Counted from the first letter of the stretch, positions 47,401 through 57,034 are shown. The stretch is 64,000 bases of DNA from Diadema setosum (GCF_964275005.1 NC_092690.1:13024010-13088009), one strand, 5' to 3'. Notes: generated by a model from the sequence alone, not told the origin. Made by a program: numbers and translations.

Positions 47401-50054
47401 GTTCAGAGAACATGACGGTCCTGGTGACGCCACGTAGGGAACAAGCATATTTCACAGGTGCCACAGTGACACCATTAACAGGGTACAGATTAGATATGCT
47501 ATAGTACAACTTTCATGACACCTTCTAGGGTCTATTAAGATTCTATTAAAAGTGCTTGGACGCAAATTGGTATGATATCACAAGACTTTATAAGTTGGTA
47601 TAATATATCTCGTTGGTCTGAAGACTATAGGTTGCAACTCTACTCTCCGCAACATCTCTATGACGCACGCCTCCTGGAGACGAGCCCAATCTCCAGGATT
47701 CGCAGGAGAATCGAACATTTTCGATTTTTGCAGAGACTATTTCCGTCTTCCAGCTTGTCTCCGAGACGTCTCTGATAATTAGTCTCCATCACTGGCCATG
47801 TCGTGGAGACTAAATTTGTCTGCAACATCTTCGAGATGTCCCCGCATCTTGTGGAGACCGTAATAACATAATGGCGACGAAAGGGAGAAGTCGCTGAGAA
47901 AAGACGTCTCTGATAATCCCTGTGACTGCAAAAGCCGTGCCAACATCCCCGTGACTTCCAAGCAAATAAGTTGTCCCTTTGTTTGAAGACGTCTTGGACG
48001 TCGCCCTGGAAATCGCGTTAGTTGTGACAGCGAAAATAATTTCTTCGAGACGCTGGCATCGCGACAATGTCTTCTCCCGTCAGATAGGCCCTCAATCCCC
48101 CCCCCCCCTTCCCCACTTTAAGTTTGCAGCAATATCAAACTACTGACCATGGCTCGTCTGACACCTGATCTACATTGTGCATTTTCACATACATTCATTC
48201 ATTCATTCATTCATTCATTCATTTCATTTCATTATTTTTTTTTCCATTTCCATGTTTTCCACCTCCCAATGCATGCCTTGAAACAGCTGTGGTGCAGAAG
48301 AATGAAATTTGGTACTGAAGCACTGCGGAGAGTGACTGATAGTACTAGTAAATGCCATGTACCTGTGCCATCTTTCCTCCAACTCCACTCCCTGAAGTCA
48401 GGGATCACATCATGACCCATGCTGTCATGATTCCAGTAGAAACTCACTTGCAGCAGCGCTCATCTTCGAAATGTTGATACAGCGCCGCTTGAGCAGATAG
48501 GGTGGTTTCTGATGATCTGTTCCTACGTTATGACGAGATGATGCCTACCCTGACGTTGGCTGCCCTATAAACCATGTTGCTCATCAGTCCTTGCTGGACG
48601 TGAGCACGATTATTAAAGTAGTTAATGTGCCAGTGAGCTCTGGTTTGCTGACCCGTACTACTTAGGCATTTTGCATGCCACATCAAAGCAAGTCTGAAGT
48701 AATGTCGCACCCTGTCAGTGCCTGATGTTGGGCTCTGGAAGAGAGGTATTATATGCTGTACAAGAAAGAGCTGAAAAGGCCTTTATCTTTTCAATACCAC
48801 GACCCACCCGTAACTCCCTTAGATCAAAGGGATTAAAAAAAACACACTACCGAAAATATGATATTATGCTCATCCGTGCGATTGTATACTGTTTTCAGAA
48901 AATGCTTTCAGAAAACATTATGTCATCCTTTGTAAGGATATCTTTGCGTAAATCGCATCTAAGTGGTTGGAAAGCTGAAGGGTTGTGAGATCACAATTCC
49001 TGTTGGATATTTCCGTCTCGAATCAGGTGCTCAGGATGAGTTGTCCGTCCCATTTATCCTTGGATATCTGTGCGCTGATAAATGAGGGGAGTTCTTTATT
49101 TTTCAATCTTAATTTTCAGGAAGCCTCTACGCTCTTCCAATCACAATTTGAAATTTGAGTGGTGCCATCATCATCTCTTGTCAGAGGACTGCACAGTGTT
49201 GCTGCGCAAAAATACTAAGATTATCTTCTTCAGGATCAGTATTCCATAAAACATCAATAGGTGTTCAGTTTCCCTAGTCATTTGCACTTTCAGTATAGAA
49301 ACGGTTTCGTTTGATAAAAAGAGAATAAAAAAAGATAAGAAAAAATCTTCAGCTGAATTGTCTTCACCTACTCTGATAAGATACTGCCATTAAAGGACTT
49401 TAATGATCGAATTTAGTTAACTGACTCTAGAATACTGGTCTGACCTGGATTGAGGAGCTCGATTCCCTGGAAGCTTCAGTCATTGCTTCCTTCACTGAAG
49501 AAGCAGACGCTGTCTTGTCAAGGGAGACTGCAGGCATGCACCAATTTAAGCAGGAGGAGAATCATATCGCTTGCCAGCTGGAAAATTATATAATTGACCA
49601 TGAAAGGTGACGAGGTGGCTCAGTCGGTAGCGTGTGGCTTGCGGTCTAAAGACTTGTGTTCCGGCGCGGGTTCGAATCCCACTTATCTCAAGTCTAGCTG
49701 AGCAATGGTGTGTGTTGTCATACCGTCCCCTCTAGTAGAGGCACAACACTTTGCACCTCATCACTTGGATATAAAAAGTGGAAGTCCCTTGTGTGAAAGA
49801 ATCACAAACCCAGACACATGAAAAGATCCCGAATCGGCATTCCGTTATCGGAAAACTTAAGGCGCATAAACCGGTTAAGTGGTCCACCCCAAGTACATAC
49901 AACTGACCAGCTAGATGCATACGGGCTATCCAGCTATCTCGTCAGAAGGAAAAACGAAGACAAAATAAGATAGGCGTGTTTATTACCCTCTTTGCCATTG
50001 CACCCTGATTCGGCACCTTGGAATAGGATGGCGGCCGTATCTAAGCATATATAG

Positions 50055-50108
<54 letters not shown>

Positions 50109-50225
50109 AAACAAAGAAAGGAAAAACTGACCAGAAACAATTGATAAATAGTGAAAACTTTGAGGAAAGAAAAAGAGACAAGAAAACGAAACCGATGGAA
50201 GCCCGTTTTCTGTGCTCAAAGATTT

Positions 50226-50269
<44 letters not shown>

Positions 50270-53200
50270 TTTTTCATTTATATGTCATAATCATTATTGA
50301 TATGTAGGGAGATGGAGCCGCTCTTGGCCCTAATTGACCATTGAAGGAGTATGGAAGAGATGACAAATGGGACAAAATAGGGGTACCAGTGAATTGCCAG
50401 TTGAATGCTCACAGACACCATTTCGAAAAATGCACAAAATGCCTGATTTGACCCTTATTTGACATTGAAAGTGAACTTGAGAGGTGATAGTGACCTTGAA
50501 TTGCAGTAATGATATTTAGAATCACATTCTCTAACCCCGTAAAATCTTCCACATGGGATTCATAACATTAATCAACCTTTTCAATTTGTAACTGCAGTTG
50601 ACCTTTAACCCGGATGGCGGCCATATTGGATTTCACCAATATGGCGGCCCCAAGGGTTTTTTAGTCTTGGCGCCCATCAAAATGGAAAGAGTATGGTACA
50701 AGGGACATATAAGCCAAATTTGGTGCTTTTGGAAGAATCTGAACCAAACAACCCATTTTGAGCCCTTAGGCCTCCAACTATAAATATCAATCACTTGCTT
50801 GTTCCTTACCAATTTAGGGAGAAAAAACTTTCCTGTTTATGTTTATATTGTCCAGCTATTTAATAAGGTGACAGAATGTTTTGATGAGAATTAAGGGCAT
50901 CTGGTTTGGGTCTTTATGGATCTATCAAAGGCATTTGATAGCATCAATCATGACATTTTGATCATGAACTAATGAGATATGGTGTCCAAAATATATAGCC
51001 TTATTATGGATTAGTGATTATTTATCCAACAGAAAACAATGATTACGTAGCATTTCACTCCCCCGAATCCTCTAAATCCAGTATCATAATATGTGACGAT
51101 TTCTTCCACAGTTTTTCTTACAAACTATATAGAGATAGGTAGGGATCATTAAAGGTTAGGAATGATTTGTGACAACTTTACCCACTCTTCAGTAAAAAGT
51201 AAAGAGATTATACAGTACTCCTTCAAGGATGGCCTAAAGTATTTCAGTACTTTTAGGTACAACATTAAGCTAGGCACTTTTATTTCAGGCCCTTGGTATT
51301 GTTATCATCTTGAGCTACATATCCAGCAATTTGTTGTCATGATTCCTATTAATAGTTCTTTTCACGATCGCCGTTGATTTGATGTATGTGGATTTTTTAC
51401 CCTCCATCTCTGCTTCATTCAGTGATCAGATACGTGTTTAATTTCGTTAATGACAAATACTATTCCTCTGTCATTCTTAAGTATAAACTTTGTCGCTTCA
51501 ATGTGTTTATTTCCAAGCTCCCATTGTGGGATATTTCTACGGCCGTCTTCCGTCATTCTCACGCCGCATGATGCTCATTAGCGGACCGTTCCTATCCTCA
51601 CTCGGGGTCATCTTGGCCAGCTTAACCATCAATTACACCCAAATTACAGCTTGCCTGGCACTCTCTGGTAAGAGCCGGAATAAAAAAACCCTCAAAAATC
51701 TTTCGAAATATGAAATATCTTTCTTTATTAAAGAGGAAATTCAGTCCAAATATAAATTAGTTTGATAAAAAAGAGTAAAATCTTACGAGTTCAACGGTTA
51801 AAATTTGATTGAAATCTGATGAAAAATAAAGGACGTTATGACATTTTGAAATTTTGCTTTTTTCTGCAAAATAGTTCTTGTATAGTGGAAATGAATATGC
51901 AAATGAGTGAGCTAACCATGCCATAACATCACAATTTTCCATTAATCGTGCCTACAATAGTGACGAAAATTCCAAGTTTCTGTCATTGAAGTCGAAAAAA
52001 CGAAATTATTCCTGATTAATTGCCTTCAGAATAGCGATAAGTTAGATATACGAGGATTTGAGCTTTGAATTTGCGATTGAATGAAAAACTTGAAATTCCA
52101 AAATTTTATCCATTAACTATATGTAAGTTGTGAGGGTGTGACATGCTCGCCTTTGCCATTATTTTTGCACATTCATATTGACTGTTCAAGAACTGTTCCC
52201 CCCCCCCCCCAAAAAAAAAAAAAAATGAATAAATAAATAAAAAATAAAAAAATAAAAAATAAAAATAAAAATAAAAATAAAAATGTCATAACTTCTGTCA
52301 ACTTCGTCAATTTCTCATCCGATTTCTATCAAGTTTATATCGTTGAACTCGTAATATTTTACTCTTTCTTATCAGATTAACTTATATTTGGTCTGGATTT
52401 CCCCTTTAAGTTCATAGTGTTAATGTAAAGCTGACCTAAAACAAATTCGCTGCTTTAACGAACGCAACACGTATGGAAGATATAATTATTAAACGTTGAG
52501 GAAAATGATTTTGGCATGAGCTGTAAATGATATACTATTATTGTCCTGAGTTCAACTGCACAAAAAAAAAAATGTACATGTATTTGCACTTGTACTTTTC
52601 TTTCAGTATGTGGATGGCAATTTAGAAAATTACACTTATGTATTGAGTCTGTTAGTATAGAGTTACCACATAATTATTTTGAGTTTTTCGTGTTTATTTG
52701 CCTCTAATTCGATTGAATTCAAACCAATTCAACTCGGTGGTCATTTTTATTTCAATCTAACGAAAATTTGAGGGCAAATCTAGGCCGTCTCTTCAATTGT
52801 TTTAATGAGACCAACAACAATTATCAACACCTCGTCGCGACCAAAATAATTATTATAATAATGATAAAAAATACTAATAACAATAATGATAATGATAATA
52901 ATAATAATGACACTTTGACGATTGCAATAAGCAATCACACCCAATGTAGCTTTTTCAATAATGATTGTGGCCAAAAGCAATGCAACGTAATACCCTGTGC
53001 TAATAGTTCTTTAATGAAGAATTATTAACCTCACTCCCATGCTTGCATTTAAAACTATTTCTCGCTTTATAATGTACACAGCACACACCGGTACCAACTA
53101 CATGCAAGCGGGGCCCTGTTTCATAAAGCTATTCGTAAAGTTACGAATAACTTACGAGCGACTGGTGATCAGTTCTTGTGCTGAATTATGGAAATTCTGA

Positions 53201-56200
53201 TAAGTATAGCACATCAGAACTGATCACCAGTCGCTCGTAAGTTATTTGTAACTTTACGAACAGCTTTATGAAACAGGGCTCGGGTGTTGCAATACTAAGG
53301 AATATGTCTTGAGCAAAACAAAGAACTCTGTGTAACTGTGTTATCTCTTTTCTCGCCATAACTTCTTGTGCTGTTGACTCAAAGTTAAGACCTTGTATCA
53401 ACCCATCCCATGCAGAACCTTTTTTGGCACCCTTGTTGTAAATATAGTAAATTCCCTCATCATTACCTGAATAGTCCATAATAAGTGATATAACATGCTA
53501 TACATAACAAAATAACACACAAAACTCTATGTTCTTGTTATTGCTGTTTTTGCTTTTGTTTTATTTTATTACTAGGAATAGGTTTTTCTGTCATGTTGAT
53601 TTCCGTGATGTTGGAACTCAGCGAGCAGGCATCGACACACTTCGGTCCCTTGTACAGCATAGGATCGATGGGCTTCGCGGCAGGTATGTCCGTTATTCCG
53701 CTGCTTGGAGAGTTCCTGATGAACGTGTACGGCTGGAGAGGCGCCATGTTGATCCTGGGCGGGCTCATAGGGAATATCATGCCGATAACTGTGGCGATTT
53801 GTCCTGAGGTGCCCGCATCCTCTCGGAACGGGTCAACAAAGGAGGAACATAATATAACACAAGAGGAGATTTGTGGAGATGTTTCGGACCACCAGAGCAT
53901 GGAAATACTTGCAAATGGCAATGCCTCATGTGCCTTAGACTGCAAGAAATCTGTGGTCCGTAAAAGAGCTCCTTCAATGACAAATCCACAAGCAGCAGAA
54001 GAAACTGAAGTGCTTATTGAACACTCTGATGATATTACACATGAAATGGACGGAAAATTGTCACATCATCAAGACTCTTCGTTTGATGCTTCGAGCAAGC
54101 TTAAACCATGTAACGGCTATGCCCACCAAGCTGAGAATTCTAGAGCAGTTTTCGCAGACGCTTTAAGAAGTTCTGAATTTTATCAGAACCCATCGTTAAC
54201 TCTATACCTAGCGGCCATGGCACCATTTGGTATGTCTTATGGGGCATGGCATTCCTTCCTTATTCCTCGTGCTATTAGTAGTGGTTTGACAATTTATTTT
54301 GCAATCCTGGTTACTGTCTGCGTAGCACTAGCGAACATCCTGAGTCGCGTTTTCACTGCACTAGTCACCGACAAAACTTCCAGACTTCATGAAGTCCACC
54401 TGTCTCTTACCTTGTTGAACGCTCTCACCGTACTTTGTGACGTCCTCATCTTCAGGTCGGCTGCTATTTACGTGACATCAACCCTGTCTTCATTCACCAT
54501 GGCCAGTCGAGGGATACTGATGGTCGTCATAACCCGTCAAGTGGCATCACCTGACAATCGCTCAGTCGCTTTCGGTTTCGTGGAGCTTTTATACGGGCTA
54601 GGGATGTTTTTTGGTCCCTACATTGCAGGTAATTTTCATCTTTTTCAATTTTTTGCTGATTTTATTCATATTGATTTCACAGTTAGTATCAAAACTTATT
54701 CTCCGTTTGCTGTTTGTACACCAAGGAGGTTCAAGAGCTGGTGTTCCAACTGGCTATAATCATTCAAAGAGCTGTCCGTTTCTATGGATGCACACAAGAA
54801 TTCCAAAGGTGCATTTGAGCCTCCGATGTTTGAAGCTACTATCTCTTAGAGCAATCCGAAGACTTATTTTGAACTCTTGTATAGTATGGGATTCATTTTG
54901 TTTGTGTATATATTCATTAAATGAAATGAAATTTCCCCTAACGAAAAACATCTGAAACGAGAGTCAGTCCCGTCCACAATTATCTGCAGGCGTGTAAATC
55001 AGAACCGTGTGTCGTGAAATTTAAAGAAATAAATAAAACAATAAAAATAAACACTGTATCCTTCTGGAAAGCAGATATTATTATCACTTTTCGCCTGATT
55101 CCGACAAGCAAAACTGATATGTTATAATCGTCGCGTGCAGTTCTTCATACATCAGATTAGCGCCCCGACACGCCGAGTGTAGTTATTTTGAAATTTGTTT
55201 CATCAATCTTTGCACGATTTCTTTTTACGAATCCCTGTGGGTATACCGTTATGTATCGCTCATCCTTTATGTAAGTGGGGATGACAAAAAGTAATCATCA
55301 TTATAGACACATTATCGTCCTCAGAGAATTGCTGTTCATTATGCAATAAGAGATGAATCAGTATTTTTGTCGTCCAATCTGTACGGCAGATCGAGTTTTG
55401 AACATGCTTCAAATCGACGTCCTATATTAATAGAACGTGGTTTCAAAGGGAAAAACAATTGTGACTCAAATCTCTCTAACCTCCTTGGTACGTACCCACC
55501 AGTATGCGTACCAACATGCATTATATGCGCTTGCAGGTCAAAACGTACGCATGGCGCACACTTAGGGGAATATTTTGAATTTTTTTTCATCAAAAAGTAG
55601 AAAAAAATGATATTCAATGCCATTGACTTAATTGTGGCATCTGTCGTCCGTGTGTTTCTTTATTGTATAAGAGGTCCATGGGAACAGGTACAAAGGGGAG
55701 GGTGTGGAGCTTTGGCAATTTTGGAACTTACTTAAGTAAATTCGATGATTTGCTGCATACTTTCTTCGCGTAGGTTTGGAATATTGTTAAATAACAATGA
55801 TGATACTACTACTACTACTACTAATACTAATACTAATACTAACACTTCTAATGATGATAATGATAAGAAGAAGAATAAAAATGGTAATATTAATAATAAT
55901 AAATACCATTTATAAAGCGCTTATTACGAGCGCTAAACGCTAAAGCGTCTCGGAGAAAATAGGGAAAGGAGAAATTTAGTCACGGAGTAGATAGTAAGAT
56001 GAAACACACCTACAGTTAAAGTCAACGTGAATGGATAATGTGGTATTTGCCACATTGTTTACGCGTCTGTTTCTTCATAATGTGTTTAACTAAGTCTACG
56101 AAAATCGGAAGATGCGAAGATCGAACTTTTGTATTTTTGAACTGAAAATCAACGATCTGGTGCACACTTTGGGGGAATATTATGACATTTTTCACTCAAA

Positions 56201-57023
56201 AAAGAGAAAAACGGCATAAACCCGTTGAGGATGAGTCCCAAGTATACTCGGGCATGTGTCTATGAGAAATGCGTGTTGTAGTACAAAATCTATTGATCTG
56301 GAGGCAAGGACAATTGAAATAACTTTTCAAAAGTTCTGTAACTTTTAAGATTTCTATCAAGATTTACGGGGGGATATAGACCTACTTTACGTGCCGGTTC
56401 AATATGATTTCTTTTTTGTGCCCGGTATACATGGTATATATCGAGTATGCAAAAGTGATTGTTTGTTTTTCGCAAATCAACATATAACGTCACTTTATGC
56501 CAAGGTGATATGGGACCAACTTCTTAGAACTTGATAGTTTGGTTGAGAAGAGTTTATCACTGTACACATAGCATCTAGCTAGGGTACTACTGACAATTGG
56601 TATATTTTGTTTTCTCTGGAGTTCTGAAGAAAACTGAGAAGAATGTTCTTATTAGTCTGCAGGGAGTGAAGTGAGTGAAGTTATAGGCATAGCAATCCGA
56701 AGTGATCTTACTTTTTCTCTTCAGAAATTATTCAATTTAAGAATGAGTACTATATATGCTAACAATACGTTCATTTGATCTTCGAGTAATTCTAATGCCA
56801 TTATTAATATATAAACATTATATCCTGCAAATTGCAGACAATGTTGATAATTGTGTCGTTCTTTAAGATGTACATTCTATTCTACCGTCTTGTCTTCCAT
56901 GTCATAGGATTTGCGGCCGATAGGTTCGGTGGTTTCAACTCGTCCTTCAAGTGTGTGGTCGGTTTCGAGTTCGTGGTCTTTTTCCTGGTCCTGTTGTCGC
57001 GATGTAAATTACAATTACAGTGA
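33006..57023 (+). CDS. SLC16-like monocarboxylate transporter, copy 3, apparently intact
   Basis: Joining 33006-33198, 51518-51667, 53576-54628 and 56908-57023 gives 1512 bp, 503 residues plus stop, all junctions phase 1 with GT-AG borders. The usual size of the family is about 450-550. Residues 9-114 hold the first membrane segments (FQMGVIKSVGVFLSSIQASL). About 115-190 covers the middle of the N-terminal half with the MCT-like VYGWRGAMLILGG at 165-177. Residues 195-320 are a long hydrophilic loop, then the second six-helix half starts at NPSLTLYLAAMAPFG. PDNRSVAFGF is conserved in it. The N-terminal DGGWGW-type motif of classical MCTs is absent, so this is a divergent subgroup and substrate cannot be stated. 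The family moves small organic anions across membranes, often with protons. Caveats: intron 1 is 18.3 kb, so pairing of exon 1 with exon 2 is inferred. Confidence 0.85.
33199..34079. other. intron 1 start, unassigned
   Basis: No gene. A short (GAT)n run lies at about 33640-33657. Confidence 0.5.
34080..35160 (-). mobile_element. decayed LINE (CR1/L2-like RT)
   Basis: Minus-strand pieces in changing frames line up in RT order: a SAYRN..I.QKLL-like stretch near 35060, TFLVFLDLSGAVDIIDRSIL at about 34960, a WITDSVLSWLQS region, then a thumb with CNGLLYAMG near 34265 and IHGLAPTYLSELL near 34090. Many stops and shifts show it is old. Confidence 0.82.
35301..35740 (+). mobile_element. tRNA-SINE body and tail, head missing, MITE nested
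   Basis: It shares the body of the SINE at 10534-10898 (CAAGAGGCAAAACACTCTG, CACGTAAAAGATCCCGC, CTCACATCCAATTGGACCC) but lacks the A/B-box head. The tail is (ACAG)n at about 35707-35727, in contrast to the (AACA)n of the other copy. Confidence 0.85.
35366..35530. mobile_element. GGATCCA-family MITE inserted in the SINE
   Basis: CAGGGGCGAATCCACGA at the left and TGGATCCACCACTG at the right are inverted. A 5 bp direct duplication CCGTG flanks it (35361-35365 and 35531-35535). Removing it restores SINE continuity. Same family as 1901-2057. Confidence 0.85.
35741..36565. other. intron 1 sequence, unassigned
   Basis: No gene or strong repeat recognised. Confidence 0.5.
36570..37220. repeat. degenerate tandem array, ~4 units of ~150 bp
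   Basis: Each unit contains ATCTCTGAATTTCAAG-like, then AAAATGCAAACATCTCCCTC-like, then a GGGNGGGGTANCCCCCTC-like phrase. Units start near 36590, 36700/36820, 36970 and 37140. Units are diverged. Confidence 0.78.
37330..37530 (+). mobile_element. LINE C-terminal fragment
   Basis: The plus frame reads LPYLNHGIFAWGNTYSLYLE followed by LLLHEKKTLRIICRESWRCH. This is the characteristic YP.L.YGI..WGNT / LQK.A.R.I thumb segment of non-LTR elements. It is frameshifted afterwards. Confidence 0.8.
37531..38445. other. intron 1 sequence, unassigned
   Basis: No gene. A direct pair GTTTTCCAAGCAATATATCTTA occurs at about 38127 and 38150. C-run near 38233. Confidence 0.5.
38451..38530. repeat. (TA)n then (CATA)n microsatellite
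   Basis: A TA run of about 40 bp is followed by six CATA units. Confidence 0.93.
38531..39167. other. intron 1 sequence, unassigned
   Basis: Nothing supported. Confidence 0.5.
39171..40503. mobile_element. TIR element GGCTACGGTCACAAC, 1.33 kb, TTA target duplication
   Basis: The left end GGCTACGGTCACAACTC and right end GTTGTGACCATAGCC are inverted, with TTA on both sides (39168-39170 and 40504-40506). Sub-terminal ~350 bp arms are GC-rich and filled with CGGCGACCGACCGA/CGGTCGGTCAC variants. The central ~600 bp is AT-rich with no transposase. Confidence 0.88.
40507..41379. other. intron 1 sequence, unassigned
   Basis: No gene or strong repeat. Confidence 0.5.
41380..41880. repeat. ACGTTTT/AAAACGT motif-saturated block, copy B (inverted)
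   Basis: The reverse complement is collinear with 13540-13960. It begins near the phrase CCGTCCAAATAACGAAGG (41830) and includes AGAACGTCCACAGAACG. About 28 kb from copy A. Confidence 0.78.
41881..42837. other. intron 1 sequence, unassigned
   Basis: Nothing supported. Confidence 0.5.
42838..42980. repeat. minisatellite TTTGCACATTTCCCGGC
   Basis: Four to five units with the core TTTGCACATTTCCCG and spacers of differing length. Same unit type as 1780-2140. Confidence 0.8.
43020..43470. mobile_element. foldback element, ~130 bp arms
   Basis: CGAAGTCGTAATTCAGTCCA (about 43331) pairs with TGGACTGAATAACGACTTCG (about 43159), and GAAGCGAGCTAGCTATTCAGG with CCTGAATAGCTCGCTTC. The loop carries a small CAAGGAGC/GCTCCTTG hairpin. 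Non-coding. Confidence 0.82.
43510..44515 (+). mobile_element. decayed LINE 3' half with (TTGAA)n tail
   Basis: Plus-strand pieces resemble the thumb and C-terminus of a CR1/Jockey-like RT: a GVT.DDN.DW.-like start near 43515, a KKAIRLVTKSLYSGHTS segment at about 43735-43785, KRLKTLKLYDTNKFQITSLM just after, and HTSPAPWNAINPYN near 44020. A non-coding 3' UTR ends AAATAAAGAAATTGAATTGAATTGAATTG, a typical LINE microsatellite tail, at about 44510. Stops are frequent. Confidence 0.82.
44516..45539. other. intron 1 sequence, unassigned
   Basis: No gene. A CTCTATAC / CACTATAATCATAATATAAG hairpin lies near 44600-44660. Confidence 0.45.
45540..45711 (+). mobile_element. LINE RT fragment, 5' part of a split element
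   Basis: The plus frame reads CPKSFKIAEWFRFFSKDDPS then NYRPISILPSMSKFLEKAFH, the highly conserved RT entry region (KKGDP..YRPISLLP..SK..EK). The frame stops matching at WLHIL (about 45718) and appears to resume at 50782. Confidence 0.85.
45828..46490. repeat. two direct ~335 bp repeats within the insertion
   Basis: The units start at GCGCCCTCTGGGGCGG (about 45830) and GCGCCCTCCGGGGCGG (about 46167). Shared phrases are CAAAATCCAATATGG, TTTAAAAAGTCAG, GGGTCAAGGAATTCGA, TTTTTCCTTATAAGGTC and GAATGCCAG. Their divergence of about 15-20 percent shows an old duplication. Confidence 0.82.
46491..47590. other. interior of the insertion, unassigned
   Basis: No gene or transposase seen. Confidence 0.5.
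47591..48090. repeat. GGAGACGTCTC-type motif-rich block
   Basis: Variants of GGAGACNAG, GAGACGTCTC, TTCGAGATGTC and GAAGACGTCT recur across ~480 bp in both orientations. This is the same style of organisation as the ACGTTTT and CGGCGACCGACCG blocks, but with an unrelated motif. Confidence 0.6.
48091..49604. other. interior of the insertion, unassigned
   Basis: A (CATT)n run lies at about 48192-48225. Otherwise no gene or repeat supported. Confidence 0.5.
49605..49957 (+). mobile_element. tRNA-derived SINE, second subfamily
   Basis: A box GGTGGCTCAGTCGG (about 49615) and B box GGGTTCGAATCCC (49668-49680). The body is related to the first SINE (GAGCAATGGTGTGTG, CATACCGTCCCCTCTAG, GAAAAGATCCCG, GGGCTATCCAGC) but clearly diverged. 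A-rich 3' end. Confidence 0.88.
50041..50270. repeat. two (AT)n microsatellites ~120 bp apart
   Basis: TA runs at about 50060-50105 and 50228-50267 enclose a unique A-rich segment. They could pair as a hairpin stem. Confidence 0.9.
50271..50589. other. interior of the insertion, unassigned
   Basis: It contains the phrase TTTGACCCTTATTTGACATTGA, similar in style to the arrays at the window end. No gene. Confidence 0.45.
50782..51095 (+). mobile_element. LINE RT fragment, 3' part of the split element
   Basis: It opens with INHLLVPYQF, continues with a QLFNKVTECFDE helix and VFMDLSKAFDSINHDIL, the RT palm motif A, then DYLSNRKQ. This is the next RT segment after the piece ending at 45711. Frameshifted and with stops. 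Confidence 0.85.
51096..51517. other. end of intron 1 of copy 3
   Basis: No gene. The last bases form the TTTATTTCCAAG acceptor. Confidence 0.5.
51518..51667 (+). CDS. transporter copy 3, exon 2
   Basis: 150 bp, phase 1 at both ends, donor GTAAGA. It encodes PIVGYFYGRLPSFSRRMMLI and the next hydrophobic segment. Confidence 0.87.
51728..52410. mobile_element. foldback element in intron 2
   Basis: The left arm (51728-51860) and right arm (52285-52410) pair: GGAAATTCAGTCCAAATATAA with TTATATTTGGTCTGGATTTCC, and TACGAGTTCAACG with CGTTGAACTCGTA. The loop contains a C-run, A-run and an (AAAAT)n stretch at about 52230-52280. Confidence 0.85.
52411..53110. other. intron 2 sequence
   Basis: AAT-rich microsatellite-like stretch at about 52845-52910. 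No gene. Confidence 0.55.
53111..53281. mobile_element. near-perfect palindromic MITE (GGGCCCTGTTTCATAAAGCT)
   Basis: Outer GGCCCTGTTTCATAAAGCT pairs with AGCTTTATGAAACAGGGCT. Inner ACTTACGAGCGACTGGTGAT pairs with ATCACCAGTCGCTCGTAAGT. About 170 bp, within intron 2. Confidence 0.9.
53576..54628 (+). CDS. transporter copy 3, exon 3
   Basis: 1053 bp, phase 1 at both ends. A long pyrimidine tract ends in TACTAG before it; donor GTAATT. It encodes VYGWRGAMLILGG, the central loop and most of the C-terminal half. Open, unlike copies 1 and 2. Confidence 0.93.
54629..56907. other. intron 3 of copy 3
   Basis: No gene. (ACT)n/(AAT)n-rich stretch at about 55805-55910. Two related phrases (GCGCACACTTAGGGGAATATT near 55553 and GTGCACACTTTGGGGGAATATT near 56158) suggest a diverged duplicate of ~70 bp. 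Confidence 0.5.
56908..57023 (+). CDS. transporter copy 3, exon 4 (last)
   Basis: It encodes GFAADRFGGFNSSFK and a final hydrophobic helix, ending CKLQLQ then TGA. Acceptor GTCATAG. Confidence 0.9.
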
Positions 57024-57034
57024 TATACCAGGAC

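Larger units (their letters stand above)
45712..50781. mobile_element. ~5.1 kb inverted-repeat-bounded insertion splitting a LINE
   Basis: The left ~180 bp (45720-45900) and the reverse complement of the right ~190 bp (50590-50781) match collinearly at roughly 75 percent: TTTTGGTTCA/TTTGGTTCA, TCCAAAAGCACCAAA, TTTGATGGGCGCCAAGA, GGC(C)GCCATATTGG and AAATCCAATATGGCCGCCAT. The flanking LINE pieces (45540-45711 and 50782-51095) read as adjacent parts of one RT. The interior holds a ~330 bp tandem duplication, a motif-rich block, a SINE and microsatellites, with no recognisable transposase. It is likely non-autonomous. Confidence 0.7.

Noticed and set aside
49605..49685. second tRNA gene candidate
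   Set aside because: Same reason: the tRNA-like head is followed by SINE body sequence.
54629..54955. in-frame extension of exon 3 past 54628 giving a C-terminal alternative
   Set aside because: Runs past a GTAATT donor into intron sequence; the family's last exon is found at 56908 with matching phase.
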